Shown: positions 27,854 through 36,260, counted from the first letter of the stretch. The stretch is DNA of 46,051 nucleotides from Bacteroidota bacterium (GCA_023458215.1 JAEXAJ010000204.1:1-46051); one strand, 5' to 3'. A program made the numbers and translations. The notes: generated by a model not told the origin, from the sequence alone.

Positions 27854-28247
27854 AATAGAATGGATACACCATATTGGCACGTGCATTAGTCTGACGTATG
27901 GTATATTCCAGTAAAATATATAATACTCCGTTTCTATCTTCACTCATATCAAACGTCACATTAGTCAGTATGATACGCGGTTCCCAATAAAGTATCGCCT
28001 TTTCAATGGCGGCACGAAGTTGCGTACGTGCTGTCAAGTCCATATTATGATAGACCATGTTATGCAAGTCGATGCCAAAATCCGGACGCATAATCCGCTC
28101 GCCAATGCGGGTAGAAAGGATTACCCGCAGACTTTGCCTGATATCTTCTTCCTTTTCTACCATCACAGTGGGGTTTACTCCACCTCCGAATTCGGGTGGG
28201 AATGACCATCCACGACCTAAAAAAGAATTGTCTTTTTCTTCATCCAT
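27837..28247 (-). CDS. gp25-like baseplate wedge protein (Afp9-like)
   Basis: A 136-residue GPW/gp25 domain protein, which nucleates sheath assembly on the baseplate. Visible family motifs are SLRVILSTRIGERIMRPDFG (about 39-58), and ILYWEPRI with FDM later. Its first 30 residues, rich in Gly and Pro, are an extra lead before the domain. The start is 4 bp after the PAAR stop codon, and the end overlaps the gp6-like gene. Confidence 0.94.
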   Translation of the reverse strand: MDEEKDNSFLGRGWSFPPEFGGGVNPTVMVEKEEDIRQSLRVILSTRIGERIMRPDFGIDLHNMVYHNMDLTARTQLRAAIEKAILYWEPRIILTNVTFDMSEDRNGVLYILLEYTIRQTNARANMVYPFYYEEHF

Positions 28248-28251
28248 CTCA

Positions 28252-28554
28252 CTATCCTCCTATTTGAACGGTCGGGCAACCGGCTACAATGGAACCGCCA
28301 TGCGCTGTTGTATCGCCCATGCGGGCGGCAGGTTTACCACAAATCATCACTGTGGCAGATCCTTTGATTATTGAATCGGGAGGACCTACGCAAACACAAT
28401 TATCACCCATCACCGCGGCCGGCAATTTGCCAATCATTACAGTGGGTGCACCCGGCCCTATAATAGGGCCACCCACGTGGGGTATCGGGCTCGGCCATGC
28501 AGGCGTTTGCATGGGACAAGTATGCATATCTGTCAGTCTTGCTGCTGGAGGCAT
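28252..28554 (-). CDS. PAAR-domain spike tip protein
   Basis: A 100-residue PAAR protein that caps the spike and sharpens the particle tip. It starts with MPPAARLTDMHTCP and shows repeated short beta motifs (PTVMIG, PAAVMGD, SATVMICGKPAARMGD, PTVQIGG). His11, Cys14, the central cysteines and a late His (TAHGG) can bind the structural metal. Located right after the spike gene, as in other CIS. Confidence 0.94.
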   Translation of the reverse strand: MPPAARLTDMHTCPMQTPAWPSPIPHVGGPIIGPGAPTVMIGKLPAAVMGDNCVCVGPPDSIIKGSATVMICGKPAARMGDTTAHGGSIVAGCPTVQIGG

Positions 28555-28592
28555 ATATTTCTTTATTATATTATTAATTAATTACTTGCTTC

Positions 28593-30386
28593 TCAATTTA
28601 TCATCACCATTGCACCTTTCACCGTAGTTTGTCCGGAAGCGGAAAGTTCGGCGGTAGCACTGCCTGAAAGTTTCAGAGAGCTTTGTGCCTTTACCGTCAC
28701 ATTCATCCCTTCAACTGCAGCATCTTGAGTGGCTTTTATTCCCACTTTTCCTTTGGCTTCCATAGAGATGTTTCCCTTGGCTTTCAGCGTTATATCTTTA
28801 TCAGAAGTAAGCTGAATACCTTTTTCTCCCATCACAATCTCATTCTTGTTCTGGTCTTTCAAGGTGATGGTTTTACTGTCATCATCAATCACAACCGAAT
28901 TTTTACCGGGAGTAATTATTGTAATAACCTTCTTTTCATCGTCTAACTCTATTTTCAACTTTTGCGGCGAGATGAAAGCACGCTTATAATTATCATCCGT
29001 TATCTCGTAGGGAGGGACATGCTTCGCACTATAAAGGCATCCAAGTATAATGGCATTGTTAGGATCATTATTCACAAACCCGAGAATCACCTCATCGCCC
29101 ACCGAAGGAATGAAAAAACTGCCCACCCCATTTGAGGCTGCAAACTGCGAAAGACGTGCCCAAACTGTATCCGGCTTCGTATTCAACAATGGAATCTGAA
29201 CCTTAATGCGACTACCGGAATCAGGATCTCCGGCTAAAGCCTCTACAATACCTATATGAAGCCCTTCAATTCCCGGATATAATCCGGAAGCCGGGGGAGC
29301 TACCACATCCGGTTGCTGGGTGATATTCATTGGCGAAATTCCCATCTCCACTTCCGTAATCCATGATCCATCTGCCACCCGGTGGGTTACCGCGCCGGCA
29401 AATGCATTTCCGTTGAAGCGGGCTCCCAAGCCTTGCAGCTCAATGATACATCCCGGCACAGCGGCGGCATTTCCACAGAAAGAGAACGAGCCTCTGAAAC
29501 GTGACAACCCCGTCTTCAACAAAGTAGAATCCGCCCATTCTTTCAACACGCCTGCATCCCACAAAGAGTCTGTTTGCAAAGTCACTGTATCGGTGCCTGC
29601 CGCCGACGATAAGTTTCCCGGAGTCAGATTACCCTGACTGTTGAGGGAAGCCGGAGAAGAACTTGCAGAAACAGCCTTCTGGTCCACAGGATTCCATCCC
29701 ACACTTTCTACCGTAGTGAACTGGTCTTCGGCATATACTTCACCATCAAACGAAAGCAAGTCTGTTCCATATTTCACCGTAAGTACGGGACCCGCCCCGG
29801 CTTTAGGTTTCTGAATCGTAACTTTGGCTCCATCCGTCGTAACCAGCATGCCATATACATCGGCACGCGACAAAGCAAAATCCCAATCCGTACAGTAATA
29901 TTGTACCAATTTGGTATGTACTATCTTGGTATCGTCCATGCTGACGGATAGTCCGCAATCGCCCAAAGCGGCAGACACTGCTTCATTATCCTTTTTATCT
30001 TCGAACACTCTGTTCTTTCGGGCAACCGTGGCTTTTATCGCCTCGTCCCTGCACTCGACCACCAATACGGGCGAAGTATTTTCATTGCCGGGAATCGAGA
30101 TCTTTTGAGATACGACGATACCCTCAAAGACTTGTCGGTCGGTCGATTCATATCCCAGCTCTATCTTAATCTGCTGACCGGGTTTAAAATCGTTCGACTC
30201 GCTTTCCGGTACATTTGCATGAGGCATATCTCCCGCAATCACCTTCAAAAAAGCACTCCCTATGCGATTTATTTCCCGATGTACCTCTATCGAGCGAAAC
30301 TGATAACTATCACTTACTTTTTTTCCATTACTATAAACAGCGAAAGTTACCAATCGCCCCATATTCGAATTCGGAGAATCTGCCAT
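28593..30386 (-). CDS. VgrG/Afp8-like spike protein
   Basis: A 597-residue trimeric spike protein, equivalent to fused T4 gp27-gp5. Residues 1-370 form the gp27-like base, with an OB-fold part around 370-455 (LHIGIVEALAGDPDSGSRIK, FIPSVGDEVILGFVNNDPNN). From about 475 the C-terminus is a regular beta-helix of short repeats (ITIITPGKN, ITLKDQNKN, ISMEAKGK, VTVKAQS). No extra enzymatic domain follows the needle, so this is a pure spike. It accepts the PAAR tip encoded next. Confidence 0.93.
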   Translation of the reverse strand: MADSPNSNMGRLVTFAVYSNGKKVSDSYQFRSIEVHREINRIGSAFLKVIAGDMPHANVPESESNDFKPGQQIKIELGYESTDRQVFEGIVVSQKISIPGNENTSPVLVVECRDEAIKATVARKNRVFEDKKDNEAVSAALGDCGLSVSMDDTKIVHTKLVQYYCTDWDFALSRADVYGMLVTTDGAKVTIQKPKAGAGPVLTVKYGTDLLSFDGEVYAEDQFTTVESVGWNPVDQKAVSASSSPASLNSQGNLTPGNLSSAAGTDTVTLQTDSLWDAGVLKEWADSTLLKTGLSRFRGSFSFCGNAAAVPGCIIELQGLGARFNGNAFAGAVTHRVADGSWITEVEMGISPMNITQQPDVVAPPASGLYPGIEGLHIGIVEALAGDPDSGSRIKVQIPLLNTKPDTVWARLSQFAASNGVGSFFIPSVGDEVILGFVNNDPNNAIILGCLYSAKHVPPYEITDDNYKRAFISPQKLKIELDDEKKVITIITPGKNSVVIDDDSKTITLKDQNKNEIVMGEKGIQLTSDKDITLKAKGNISMEAKGKVGIKATQDAAVEGMNVTVKAQSSLKLSGSATAELSASGQTTVKGAMVMIN

Positions 30387-30422
30387 CTTATTCTTATATT
30401 AAATTTGTTAACAAGGAGACGA

Positions 30423-30485
30423 GTTGACAAGGAAACAAGGACCATGCGGAGAGATAACACAAATACAGCGCAGCTCCTTGTCAAC
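30423..30485. repeat. Hairpin with direct repeats inside the injection-system operon
   Basis: The 122-bp gap between the LysM-protein and spike genes is the longest in the operon. Arms GTTGACAAGG (30423-30432) and CCTTGTCAAC (30476-30485) form a 10-bp perfect stem, and ACAAGG recurs as a short direct repeat around 30411-30440. It may modulate expression inside the operon or be a small genomic repeat. Confidence 0.6.
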
Positions 30486-30508
30486 TTGTTTACTGAGAAC
30501 TTGTCACC

Positions 30509-31195
30509 TCAACTATTAGACAATGGTGGAAATAGTAATTGTATACCCGGAGTGAGATAACGAAAACCTGTCAATCCGTTTACACGCGCCACTTCCGCAC
30601 AGTAAGCCGCATTTTTGTATATCCGCTGGCAAAGAGCCGGCAAAGTATCACCGTCTTTCACCGTAACTAAATGGGAAAGATCGGGGGAACTTTTATTTTT
30701 CAGCCTGTTTTGCGTAGCCTCATCCACATACTTCAGCATATTCAGCGTGATCTTAGCCCGCAAAGGCTCGCCTTCGGTATCGAAAAGCTGATAATTGATA
30801 TTCATGCTTTTCAAACGCCCTTTATAGTTCAGTGTTCCCCACGCTACACTCAGGTAAGGAGGTTCGTGCGCATCTCCTACATACGTATAAACCGTAGTTT
30901 CAAGCTTTTTTATCGTTGCAGATAACGGTTTCAGTTCGTCATTGCTCGGAATATTCATCCAGTCGATCAATACTCCGGTGGTATCAAGAGTAAATTCAAA
31001 CTTAAGGCCTTCATCTTTATAACCCTTATAAGCAGGCATATTGCCTCCATCCATAGCCTTTTTCTCGTCATACTCTATTTGCTTGTTTTCGTCATAGTTA
31101 CCGGGGTTCACCATTACGGTAAAGGTGTTCCCGGTCTTTGACGAAAAGTTCTTGTCTTCGTAGGCTATTATTTCCAGTTTTTTCAGTCCCGCCAT
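30509..31195 (-). CDS. LysM-containing baseplate/tube-adaptor protein (Afp7-like)
   Basis: A 228-residue protein combining an N-terminal 'CIS tube' domain (1-160, with VMVNPGNYDENKQIEYDEKK at about 27-46) and a C-terminal LysM fold (about 173-222, VTVKDGDTLPALCQRIYKN). In Afp/PVC the equivalent Afp7 joins the inner tube to the spike, and LysM there is structural rather than a peptidoglycan binder. It precedes the spike gene as in related clusters. Confidence 0.88.
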   Translation of the reverse strand: MAGLKKLEIIAYEDKNFSSKTGNTFTVMVNPGNYDENKQIEYDEKKAMDGGNMPAYKGYKDEGLKFEFTLDTTGVLIDWMNIPSNDELKPLSATIKKLETTVYTYVGDAHEPPYLSVAWGTLNYKGRLKSMNINYQLFDTEGEPLRAKITLNMLKYVDEATQNRLKNKSSPDLSHLVTVKDGDTLPALCQRIYKNAAYCAEVARVNGLTGFRYLTPGIQLLFPPLSNS

Positions 31196-31210
31196 AAGTC
31201 ACAGTGCATT

Positions 31211-31381
31211 TTATCTGTCTTTCTTATTTTTCCTCGTATGCTGCACCCGGGTGTTATCGCCCAGTTCAGCGAGTATCTCTTGCTTCAAAACCCTCAGAGC
31301 GTCTTCGGAAGGTTGCGACCACTGTAGGGTTTTACGCTCCACAGTGGTCTTTACCATTACTTCTTTTATGACAATTGGCAT
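31211..31381 (-). CDS. Small DUF5908 family protein
   Basis: A 56-residue protein starting MPIVIKEVMVKTTVE, which matches the small DUF5908 proteins found in Bacteroidota CIS clusters. It runs from the ATG at 31381 to TAA at 31211, starting 2 bp after the second tube gene. The C-terminus is basic (RKNKKDR). Function unknown; its fixed place between tube and LysM genes suggests an assembly or baseplate part. Confidence 0.82.
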   Translation of the reverse strand: MPIVIKEVMVKTTVERKTLQWSQPSEDALRVLKQEILAELGDNTRVQHTRKNKKDR

Positions 31382-31383
31382 AT

Positions 31384-31842
31384 CTACATTATTCGTCTAT
31401 TCGTATCATACGCAAATTCAATGGTTTCCAAAGCCACTTCATTCTTCTTGGAGTCGAATCCGGCAATGTCCCATTTCACGGGATAGGCACTCTTTATATA
31501 CCATGCACATTGAGGAAATCCGTCAGCATCAAGCAACTTCACCACCAAATCGCATGTAACAATCTCAGAGTCCACTCCACCCCTCATGGTCTTATTAACC
31601 CATGAAGACAAATCGCTCATAAACACCTCATGTAAAGGACGCTTACAGACTAAGTTGCCATGCTTCTGACGTACAGGAACAACTCTTTTATTCCCCCCTC
31701 CCATATCTATTTCTTGTGTTTCAAGCTCCATTGTCAAACCGGAAACTTCTGAAAAAGCCATATCTCCGATGTCCAAAGGACCTACAAATTCCACTTGGAA
31801 ATAAAATGATACGGGGGGCGGTATGATATAATCAAATTCCAT
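31384..31842 (-). CDS. Inner tube protein 2 (Afp5-like)
   Basis: A 152-residue gp19-like tube protein. It keeps the family pattern FYFQVEFVGP then AFSEVSGLTMELETQEI, and the C-terminal KKNEVALETIEFAYD strand. It is a paralogue of the preceding tube gene (32325-31873) and, by analogy with Afp5, may form the tube ring that contacts the baseplate. Pro-rich start (IIPPPVSFYF). Confidence 0.9.
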   Translation of the reverse strand: MEFDYIIPPPVSFYFQVEFVGPLDIGDMAFSEVSGLTMELETQEIDMGGGNKRVVPVRQKHGNLVCKRPLHEVFMSDLSSWVNKTMRGGVDSEIVTCDLVVKLLDADGFPQCAWYIKSAYPVKWDIAGFDSKKNEVALETIEFAYDTNRRIM

Positions 31843-31872
31843 AATACTAATACACTAATTATCACCAATAGG

Positions 31873-32325
31873 TTAAGCATTCTCAATAACCAATCCCTCA
31901 TGAGCCATATCCAACTGTTCGATGGCAACTTCATTACCATCCGATTTCAAGCTGACACCGGTCACTTTTGTAGGCCATGCATTAGTCAACTTCCATACCA
32001 TAGTGGGGTTTCCTTCTTCATCGAGCAGACTGATAGTTACCGCTTCACGCTGGATGGTATTCAATTTGATCGTGTTGAACCAGTCGAACAGCTTATTATC
32101 TTTTGCAAAGACACCTTTCTTTAATTGTATATTGCTATACTTCTTGATACCCGGCATCTTGATCGTTGAAAACTGCGGACTGTTTCCATGACGGTATTCT
32201 ATAATCTGCGCTTCGGCATCCAAACCGGAAACTTCCTTGAATGCGATTTCACCCAAACTGCCAATCTCTACTTTAAAATAAAACGCCGGCATCGGCCATA
32301 CGTTATCTTGTTTTTCTCCTGCCAT
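31873..32325 (-). CDS. Inner tube protein 1 (Afp1-like)
   Basis: A 150-residue gp19-like tube protein, the probable main hexameric ring subunit of the inner tube. Diagnostic segments are FYFKVEIGSLGEIAFKEVSG (about 16-35), the mid region KKGVFAKDNKLFDWFN and the C-terminal GNEVAIEQLDMAHEGL. It follows the sheath gene by 36 bp, the standard sheath-tube order. Confidence 0.93.
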   Translation of the reverse strand: MAGEKQDNVWPMPAFYFKVEIGSLGEIAFKEVSGLDAEAQIIEYRHGNSPQFSTIKMPGIKKYSNIQLKKGVFAKDNKLFDWFNTIKLNTIQREAVTISLLDEEGNPTMVWKLTNAWPTKVTGVSLKSDGNEVAIEQLDMAHEGLVIENA

Positions 32326-32361
32326 AATTTCTTAACTTTTAATTCTTTATTTTTAATTCCC

Positions 32362-33855
32362 TTAGCTCTTCTGCATCTGCTGCTGGAAAGTGATCTCGAT
32401 GAACTCAGCCGGACGTACGATGGCAACCAATACAGTTACACGAAGTATTCCTTCCAAAATATCTTCGGGAGTCATCGTATCACCAAGTCCCACGTGTACG
32501 CTAAAGGCGTCATCGGGTGTAGCGCCTGCAAGACCGCCACGTTTCCAAATTCCGTTCAGGAAGTTCTGGATCATACTCTTGATGTTAATCCAAGTACCTG
32601 CAACGTTCGGGTCGAACACGTATGCACGGGCAGCGTTCTTTACAGACTCTTCAAGCATAATCATGGTGCGGCGCACGTTGATATAACGCCAATCCAGAGA
32701 GTTACCGTCTAAAGTACGGGCTCCCCAAACCTTGATACCTTCACCTACAAAAGTACGGATGGCATTGATAGCCTTACCACTCAACGGCACATTCAAGTCT
32801 TCCTGCTCATCATGAGTAATATTCACTGCCGGAGAAATTACCGAATTTACAGATACATTGGCAGGAGCTTTCCATACACCACGGGTATTGTCCACCATCG
32901 TATAAATGCCCGCCATGGCAGCCGAAGGAGGTAAAAGATTCAGTATGCGCTTTATCTCTTTCAATGCAGCATTGTAAACCGGAGAAATCTGAAGAAGGGT
33001 CTTGTTCAATGTATCTTGACCAACGGCATCCAGTTCTGTACCTATCAGGTCAATTTGTTCCTGGATAAGCGGCTGTTTTTCTTCAGGTTGTTTTTTCAAT
33101 TCTTCATTCAGCAATGCTTTCAGCAATTCAGCATCGAAATTAAGGAAAGAAAGGTCACGATCCTGCACAATGGAGGTATTAACCCAAGGATAATAAGCAG
33201 CCCCAAAATCAAGGAACGAACTGCCTATCTTTTCACGAAATTCATTCACTACGTCACCGGAAGGGTCACGTCTGTCTTTATAGCCATCAAACACATCGAG
33301 AATGCTCACTCGATTGCGCATCTTGTAGCCGCAATGACTCAGCATAGCAGTCTGAACACTGTAGCACAAATCCTTATCCTTAATACCTACGGCTTCGGGA
33401 CATAGCACCATCGTGGGTTCCTGCTCTTTCAGAAGCGTCTCAACACCTGCCTTAAAAGCATCCGCACTCAGTTCTTCAGCTTTATAGTCGCCTACAGAAA
33501 CGATATAACACGGACCACCCCCATTGGCAAAGAACATCAGCATCTGGTAGTAAAGCGTAAAAGGTACGCTGGTCTGTTTAACCATCACCTTCTTTTCTCC
33601 GCAGATCAAAGTAGGTTCTTCACCTTCTGCTGCATCCGGCAAAGCAAACATAGGAGTCGGAGCTCCTCCAAAATAAGCATGATATTCCGCCATAGACGTA
33701 ATGCGGAAAGGTTTGTTGAGCAAAGAGACATTACCATTCACGGCCATCTCTGTGTAGCCAATAAAGGCAGGTACTGCGGTAGCGACTTCTACTGCCGAGT
33801 TAGGGAATGCGTTTTTCTCTACAATATAAACGCCGGGTGTTTTCATTGTTCCCAT
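32362..33855 (-). CDS. Contractile tail sheath protein
   Basis: A 497-residue sheath protein. The start at ATG 33855 is chosen; the longer frame begins with TTG. The N-terminus KTPGVYIVEKNAFPNS is the hallmark N-terminal arm, and the C-terminal domain contains FDPNVAGTWINIKSMIQNFL and RVTVLVAIVRPAEFIEITFQ, the strands that interlock neighbouring sheath subunits. The middle (about 60-270) is the variable outer domain. Only one sheath gene is present, unlike Afp/PVC, which have three. Confidence 0.96.
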   Translation of the reverse strand: MGTMKTPGVYIVEKNAFPNSAVEVATAVPAFIGYTEMAVNGNVSLLNKPFRITSMAEYHAYFGGAPTPMFALPDAAEGEEPTLICGEKKVMVKQTSVPFTLYYQMLMFFANGGGPCYIVSVGDYKAEELSADAFKAGVETLLKEQEPTMVLCPEAVGIKDKDLCYSVQTAMLSHCGYKMRNRVSILDVFDGYKDRRDPSGDVVNEFREKIGSSFLDFGAAYYPWVNTSIVQDRDLSFLNFDAELLKALLNEELKKQPEEKQPLIQEQIDLIGTELDAVGQDTLNKTLLQISPVYNAALKEIKRILNLLPPSAAMAGIYTMVDNTRGVWKAPANVSVNSVISPAVNITHDEQEDLNVPLSGKAINAIRTFVGEGIKVWGARTLDGNSLDWRYINVRRTMIMLEESVKNAARAYVFDPNVAGTWINIKSMIQNFLNGIWKRGGLAGATPDDAFSVHVGLGDTMTPEDILEGILRVTVLVAIVRPAEFIEITFQQQMQKS

Positions 33856-33903
33856 AAGCAAATTAAGATTTAATTATTAATTAGGAAAACTATATTTATC
33901 GTT

Positions 33904-34683
33904 TTAAAAGTATGCTAACGTCAGTGCCGAGTCTTTATCTTCCTTGTTAAAGGGGAACTTACCTAAAATCGGCAAAGGCAAAGAACGCAAAAGCGGTTTT
34001 CTGACTCCCGAAGACAATATTTCATACAATGAAACCTTCTCCGAACCTTCTTCTTGCGCCTTAAGCCGAACGGATGTTCGGAATTTTACTAACGGTATAT
34101 TCATAGGATTACCGGAATCTTCGCACCGATAACACTCTATCTCTTTATTACTATCTTTTATTTCAAGCTCCAGGTTCCGGTCTGTATTTCCATCACGTGG
34201 AACCAGCCAATATTCCCAATAAAAGCTTTTAGCTGTAAAAAACAATTCGGTAACAGAGGTCCTTTGGTAATTTATCCCATGCAACGAAACTATCATTCGA
34301 AAAAAAATGTTTGGTTTGGCATAGACTCTTTCGTCCGGTGGCGTTCTCATATCCATACGCATATCCATACGCATATCCTTATTTGCACCAACCCGTATCT
34401 GCGGGCAGGTACCGTCTGCCTGCCAGTCCCACTCCGTATTATAAATCAAATTCAGATCTTCACATATAAAATCCAGTTCTAACTGATCCGCATCGTCAAA
34501 TATATCATCACTGAAAGCGATGAGCAACCATTCCGCCTCCCTTGCCTGTATCAATCTGCCTCCACGTTTTCGTAACAACATATCTGAATTCTGAGACAGA
34601 CTGTACTTTAATCCACGACAATCACCATTCCTGTAGTAATCGTGTTTGATCTTCAAACGCCAAATTTCCCTAAACTGTGTCAT
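33904..34683 (-). CDS. Injection-system protein of unknown function with RMDM repeats
   Basis: A 259-residue protein that I do not recognise. It is soluble, without signal or membrane helices, and mixed alpha/beta in appearance. Residues 102-112 show the repeat MRMD, encoded by about 2.6 copies of a 12-bp direct repeat (34348-34378), which can change length without shifting frame. It overlaps the DUF4255 gene by 4 bp and sits 48 bp before the sheath gene, so it is translationally coupled to the particle genes. It may be a cap or terminator-ring partner, or a cargo; context alone cannot decide. Confidence 0.7.
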   Translation of the reverse strand: MTQFREIWRLKIKHDYYRNGDCRGLKYSLSQNSDMLLRKRGGRLIQAREAEWLLIAFSDDIFDDADQLELDFICEDLNLIYNTEWDWQADGTCPQIRVGANKDMRMDMRMDMRTPPDERVYAKPNIFFRMIVSLHGINYQRTSVTELFFTAKSFYWEYWLVPRDGNTDRNLELEIKDSNKEIECYRCEDSGNPMNIPLVKFRTSVRLKAQEEGSEKVSLYEILSSGVRKPLLRSLPLPILGKFPFNKEDKDSALTLAYF

Positions 34684-35222
34684 ATACGTCCTATATTATT
34701 TTGACTCCCGGATACTTCAATAGCCGCACGTTTCACTTCGTCCGCATCAAACGTCAATCTTCTGATTTTACAGACCACCGACGGATAATACTTTCCTCCC
34801 AACTGGGTCCAAATATTACTTTGATCTTGCAAAGTAGGAGAAAGAAGTTCAATCGTATATTTATTGCCATTCACCATAAATGAGGAAGTCGTTTGCATAA
34901 ATGTGATGGCTTGTGAAAGGAAAGAAAGCCCTTCCTTATATCTTTTATCACTGAACACCGCCGCAATAACGACATTCAGATTGGCATAAACCGGAGGAGA
35001 GGAGAATGTAGCAAAATGCCCGGAAGCGCTGGCTACGGAATTAGACATTCCCTGGGTAGCTTCACGCTCTATACTCAACAGTGAGACCAAAATCTTGCAA
35101 GGTTCTTCTTCACCCTGCGCGGCAATAGCTCCGACTTCAACCAACCCTTCCGGTTGATGAAAGAAAGAAGCCATGTATTGCTCCATGAGTTTGGCGTATG
35201 TCGATAGTATCAGAGATATCAT
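34680..35222 (-). CDS. DUF4255 (Pvc16-like) tube/sheath cap protein
   Basis: A 180-residue protein from the ATG at 35222. A longer form from 35279 is possible but adds 19 residues unlike the family start. Family features include ISLILSTYAKLMEQYM (helix 1), the strand KILVSLLSIERE and VYANLNVVIAAVFSDKRY. In PVC/Afp, the equivalent (Pvc16/Afp16) is a terminator that caps the tube-sheath end distal to the baseplate. It is the first gene of the operon. Confidence 0.88.
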   Translation of the reverse strand: MISLILSTYAKLMEQYMASFFHQPEGLVEVGAIAAQGEEEPCKILVSLLSIEREATQGMSNSVASASGHFATFSSPPVYANLNVVIAAVFSDKRYKEGLSFLSQAITFMQTTSSFMVNGNKYTIELLSPTLQDQSNIWTQLGGKYYPSVVCKIRRLTFDADEVKRAAIEVSGSQNNIGRI

Positions 35223-35299
35223 ATTTTCATCCGTATTATAATATAATGTATGCCTTTCATTACCCGTTTTTACAGGCACTATTTGCCGTTAGTTTTGTT

Positions 35300-35307
35300 C
35301 AAATATA
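35300..35307 (-). promoter_or_regulatory. -7 promoter element of the injection-system operon
   Basis: On the minus strand the sequence reads TATATTTG, an exact TAnnTTTG match, 77 bp before the ATG at 35222. The -33 position is AT-rich without a clear TTTG. No other good promoter was seen for the 20-kb gene run, so the cluster is probably one transcriptional unit. Confidence 0.6.
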
Positions 35308-35389
35308 GGGAGAAAGAAAGATATAAAAAATATTATTTTCTAAACGACACAAAACAGGCAATGAACGACATATTTTTACCCATAAACGG

Positions 35390-35429
35390 AAAAAGGGCAA
35401 TGCGGATTTTACTCCACATTGCCCTTTTT
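35390..35429. terminator. Intrinsic terminator after the smalltalk gene
   Basis: A 13-bp perfect stem (35390-35402 with 35417-35429), a 14-nt loop, and a T-run on the minus strand. It separates the HU/smalltalk module from the injection-system operon. Confidence 0.92.
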
Positions 35430-35446
35430 ATTTATAAGTGCTACTA

Positions 35447-35542
35447 CTATACATTCATTGCATTCGCTCCCAAAGCACCTAGTATTGCAGAAGCAACTGC
35501 TATCACAACTTTCAAAATTTTATCCCAAACAGTCTTTTTCAT
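35447..35542 (-). CDS. Smalltalk peptide
   Basis: A 31-residue peptide starting MKKTVWDKILKVV and ending ALGANAMNV, with one amphipathic or membrane-seeking helix rich in Ala, Ile and Val. It matches the 'smalltalk' family known from Bacteroides, usually downstream of HU-like genes. It begins 77 bp after the HU-like gene and ends just before a terminator. Function unknown. Confidence 0.85.
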   Translation of the reverse strand: MKKTVWDKILKVVIAVASAILGALGANAMNV

Positions 35543-35619
35543 AGTTCTAAAAACATTTTTCATTATTATCAGGCTGCGCAGCCTTTAATCCCTAATTTAT
35601 GATATGCACAAAGCGCACT

Positions 35620-36111
35620 CTATCCCAGTGGATTATCATTCTCATCTCCACCTGAACCGCCTCCGGTATTATCCCCATCTTCACTTTCGCTGCTCACCTT
35701 GCCCGTCCACTTTTCAAACTCTACTCCCTGAAGCAGAGCACGGGTAGTGCCAATGGCCGCAGGACGAGTATATTCGGGAGTGAACTGGCAACGCAAAGCA
35801 GTCACCTGGTTAGGGTTCACATCCTTTTCTGTTTCCACTCCTTTTCCACGGGTCCGGGCTTTCATGGTAAATGTTCCCAATCCGTCCAGGCGTACCGTAC
35901 GACTGTTCAATAAATGCAGCCGCATAGTAGTCATCAGGTTACGGATTACATTGTGAACATCACCCGGAGTCAATGAAGACTTCTCGGCAATACTCTCAGC
36001 CAACATTTGGCAGTCAATGGCTCTTCCCACTTTCTTTAAACTCAAATGCCACAACTTGGCACCCTCTTTCGTCGCAATGGACGACTGTCTCGCATAATAA
36101 AATAAAGGCAT
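35620..36111 (-). CDS. HU-like DNA-binding protein
   Basis: A 163-residue member of the long Bacteroidota HU-like family. The core (about 30-120) has a GDVHNVIRNLMTTMRLHLLN helix pair and RTVRLDGLGTFTMKA, the strand preceding the DNA-binding arms. The last 24 residues are an acidic Gly-rich tail (SESEDGDNTGGGSGG). Related genes often flank capsule loci and mobile regions in Bacteroides. It has its own promoter and precedes the smalltalk gene. Confidence 0.88.
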   Translation of the reverse strand: MPLFYYARQSSIATKEGAKLWHLSLKKVGRAIDCQMLAESIAEKSSLTPGDVHNVIRNLMTTMRLHLLNSRTVRLDGLGTFTMKARTRGKGVETEKDVNPNQVTALRCQFTPEYTRPAAIGTTRALLQGVEFEKWTGKVSSESEDGDNTGGGSGGDENDNPLG

Positions 36112-36175
36112 AATTTTTCTCCTTTTACATTTTAATTCAACATTCTTTTAATACTTGTTTTGTTGATCAACAATG

Positions 36176-36207
36176 CAAAGGTGAGGATATATATGGGCAT
36201 AAACAAA
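36176..36207 (-). promoter_or_regulatory. Promoter of the HU-like gene
   Basis: On the minus strand, TTTG (36204-36207), a 20-nt spacer and CACCTTTG (36176-36183) match the Bacteroides -33/-7 layout with one mismatch at the first -7 base. Confidence 0.6.
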
Positions 36208-36234
36208 GAAAACAGCCCCATGAGAGCTGTTTTC
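36208..36234. terminator. Terminator at the 3' end of the capsule operon
   Basis: A 9-bp perfect stem GAAAACAGC/GCTGTTTTC (36208-36216 with 36226-36234), 27 bp after the stop of the last capsule gene and directly before the HU promoter. Confidence 0.8.
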
Positions 36235-36260
36235 TGAGAATAGTTTATAAAGCACTGATA

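Noticed and set aside
27854..27943. Longer start for the gp6-like wedge protein
   Set aside because: It would overlap the gp25 gene by 107 bp; the internal ATG at 27853 gives the usual short overlap.
15325..35307. Defective prophage
   Set aside because: There are no capsid, portal, terminase, replication or lysis genes, and the ATPase, DUF4157 and DUF4255 genes are CIS-specific.
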